A stretch of DNA of 64,000 bases from the NCBI RefSeq assembly GCF_003946555.1, contig NZ_RHOO01000005.1, positions 62,001 through 126,000 on the forward strand, written 5' to 3'. Within the stretch, counting starts at the first letter, position 1. Each line of letters starts with the position of its first letter. The notes under the pieces are model-generated. The model was not told where the DNA came from. It saw only the letters and a list, made by a program, of their open reading frames with translations, and searched no databases. The position numbers and the translations under genes are program-made. The stretch comes from Companilactobacillus hulinensis. GTDB lineage: Bacteria; Bacillota; Bacilli; Lactobacillales; Lactobacillaceae. Below are positions 62,699 to 64,000 of the stretch, piece by piece.

Positions 62699-63517
62699 TT
62701 AAATTGAATCTTTAGAAATAAATTGTGTGTTTGGATTTGAACCGGTGTAGTTATAAACTTGATGGAATCCGTCTAAGGAACTGTAGTCCCAGTCAGCTGT
62801 GAAGGCTGCTTCGAATCCGGAACTAGTATTAGTGATACCCAATCCAACATTTGGACCAGAATAGATTAGAGCGGCACGGTGACCGAAGTGTCCAGGTTGA
62901 CCTATTGGAGTGAAGTTACTATTGTCGTCGTACCAATCTTTTAGTAGGAAGTATGCGGCATCTTTATCTGACTTAACTCCGACGTAACTAAGGTAATTGG
63001 CACTAGCACCGAATAGGTTTTCAGAAGTTTCTCTAGTTGCGGTTGTGTGGTCCAAGTTCATACCGCTTTGTTGACCGGCACGTTGTTGAGCATAGTTCAT
63101 CATGTCATCTGTTAGTGTAACAGGTGCAGTACCGTTAGCTTTGTGTAGGGCATTCAGGTAGGCGGTGAAGTATTTATTAACATTTTTAAGGTTCATTTGA
63201 TAACTGACTTTGTAATCTGGAATGGCATCCCCAGTTAATTGTGCAGTGTCAGTAGACTTCAAGTACTCATTAGTAGCAACTTGATAATAAGTTATGTCAT
63301 CTCTATAAATAGCTTTGCCGACTGCCCAAGGTGTGTTGGGGCCGAGTCCTCTGTTCTTAACTAGTTCACCAGTCTTTGTGTATAGACGAGTTACTGAGAC
63401 ATTCTTTGTAGTAGCAACCGTTGATGCTTCGGCTGTGTCTGATAGTGCAGAGCTAGTTACGAATGCAGCTAGTGCAAGTCCTGAAACTGCCAACGACTTC
63501 CATAGTAATGATTTCAT
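62699..63517 (-). CDS. Secreted SLAP + CAP (SCP/PR1)-domain protein
   Basis: The 272-residue protein has a signal peptide (cleavage about TAEAST, residue 31), an N-terminal SLAP-type block (TRLYTKTGELVKNRGLGPNT, then YYQVATNEYLK, about 40-90), and a CAP domain (about 110-255) with NLDHTTATRETSENLF and the GHFGHRAALIY motif, which carries the CAP-type His and Glu residues. GGGGAATATATC precedes the ATG. It diverges from another SLAP-type gene, the two sharing a 200-base promoter gap. Confidence 0.82.
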   Translation of the reverse strand: MKSLLWKSLAVSGLALAAFVTSSALSDTAEASTVATTKNVSVTRLYTKTGELVKNRGLGPNTPWAVGKAIYRDDITYYQVATNEYLKSTDTAQLTGDAIPDYKVSYQMNLKNVNKYFTAYLNALHKANGTAPVTLTDDMMNYAQQRAGQQSGMNLDHTTATRETSENLFGASANYLSYVGVKSDKDAAYFLLKDWYDDNSNFTPIGQPGHFGHRAALIYSGPNVGLGITNTSSGFEAAFTADWDYSSLDGFHQVYNYTGSNPNTQFISKDSI

Positions 63518-63720
63518 AAGATATATTCCCCTTAATATATTTTGTGTTGGATAAGTCAGAAGTGACCCCCTGACATCTAATATATTATTACTTTAAACTC
63601 CTGATACAACTGGATTTGTGAACGTTTTTTAATTATTTTTTGATTGGTGCTGTATACGACAAATGATGTCCTATCAAGATGATAAAGTGTGGTCATGAAA
63701 AGTAAAGGGGATAGGATTTT

Positions 63721-64000
63721 ATGAAGAAAGAAATGTTAGGAAGTCTAGCGATTGCTGGATTCGCTGCTTTATCAATCGGAGCATTTAATTTAACAAATGT
63801 TTCAGCTGCTGGGGTTACAACTACACGTAGTCAAATTGTTCGTTTGTATAATCCACAAGGTAGTTTGGTTAAGAACCGTGCCTTGGGACCAAACACAGCT
63901 TGGAAAGTTGGCAAGACCAAGACTATTAATGGAGAAAAGATGTATCAAGTTGCTACATCTGAGTATGTTAAGGCTTCAGAGACTGATTATGATGCTAATG
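63721..64000 (+). CDS. Secreted SLAP-type protein, N-terminal part (3' truncated by window edge)
   Basis: From ATG 63721 (AAAGGGGATAGG upstream) the frame is open to the end of the window. A signal peptide (MKKEMLGSLAIAGFAALS, cleavage about VSAAGV) precedes a SLAP-type block with VRLYNPQGSLVKNRALGPNT and YQVATSEYVK, nearly the same as in the divergent CAP protein. The rest lies beyond the window. Confidence 0.78.
   Translation, partial: MKKEMLGSLAIAGFAALSIGAFNLTNVSAAGVTTTRSQIVRLYNPQGSLVKNRALGPNTAWKVGKTKTINGEKMYQVATSEYVKASETDYDAN

Noticed and set aside
1-64000. tRNA, rRNA, tmRNA or prophage genes
   Set aside because: No cloverleaf, rRNA-like stretch, integrase or phage structural gene was recognised by eye. 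A tRNA or Rfam scan would be needed to exclude short RNAs.

Overview
The window reads as chromosome of a low-GC Gram-positive lactic acid bacterium of the Lactobacillaceae. The gene content (lacRABCD tagatose-6-phosphate pathway, mannose-family PTS, glgBCDAP operon, Opp peptide uptake, proline iminopeptidase, WxL, NEAT/LPQTG and SLAP-type surface proteins) fits a Companilactobacillus-like organism. That placement is inferred from gene content alone; no rRNA or tRNA gene was recognised in the window.

Layout. 1-3.6 kb: end of a fumarate reductase-type flavoprotein, an L-cysteine desulfidase-family protein, and a two-gene surface/nuclease unit. 4.1-11.1 kb: lacR-A-B-C-D on the minus strand, divergent from a four-gene mannose-family PTS (EIIB-C-D-A) whose promoter carries a CcpA-type cre at the start site. 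Together they import a galactose-type sugar as its 6-phosphate and degrade it through tagatose phosphates. 11.6-14.2 kb: a Mn/Zn-type ABC transporter. 14.4-18.6 kb: two surface proteins, the first split by an in-frame ochre codon. 19.0-29.0 kb: a glycogen operon (branching enzyme, GlgC/GlgD, synthase, phosphorylase, GH13 hydrolase). 29.2-38.3 kb: proline iminopeptidase, a NEAT-domain LPQTG protein, an MFS pump with a LysR regulator, and a metal/redox cluster (P-type ATPase, HMA chaperone, Dps-like ferritin, FNR-like protein) whose promoters share an FNR-type palindrome. 38.4-46.5 kb: VOC protein, HelD, a GPP34-like protein, SGNH hydrolase, coaA and guaA. 46.8-52.3 kb: an AT-rich defence segment with a SIR2-family gene and a type IIG restriction-modification gene, each interrupted by one in-frame TAA. 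52.5-64 kb: three SLAP-type secreted proteins, YitT, a bacteriocin-immunity-like protein, an orphan HicB, the oppDFBCA operon and a HAD phosphatase.

The most unusual content lies between genes. Two families of highly structured dispersed elements are present. Family D (four copies, about 120 nt) is an elongated hairpin with conserved internal loops and strongly covarying arms. In all four copies its first three bases are the TAG stop codon of the gene upstream on the same strand. Family S (ten copies, about 150-190 bp) has a closing stem, three covarying hairpins and conserved linkers, and six of the ten copies form three facing inverted pairs. I do not recognise either family. They look like structured RNA or BIME/MITE-like repeats and are the best candidates here for something undescribed.
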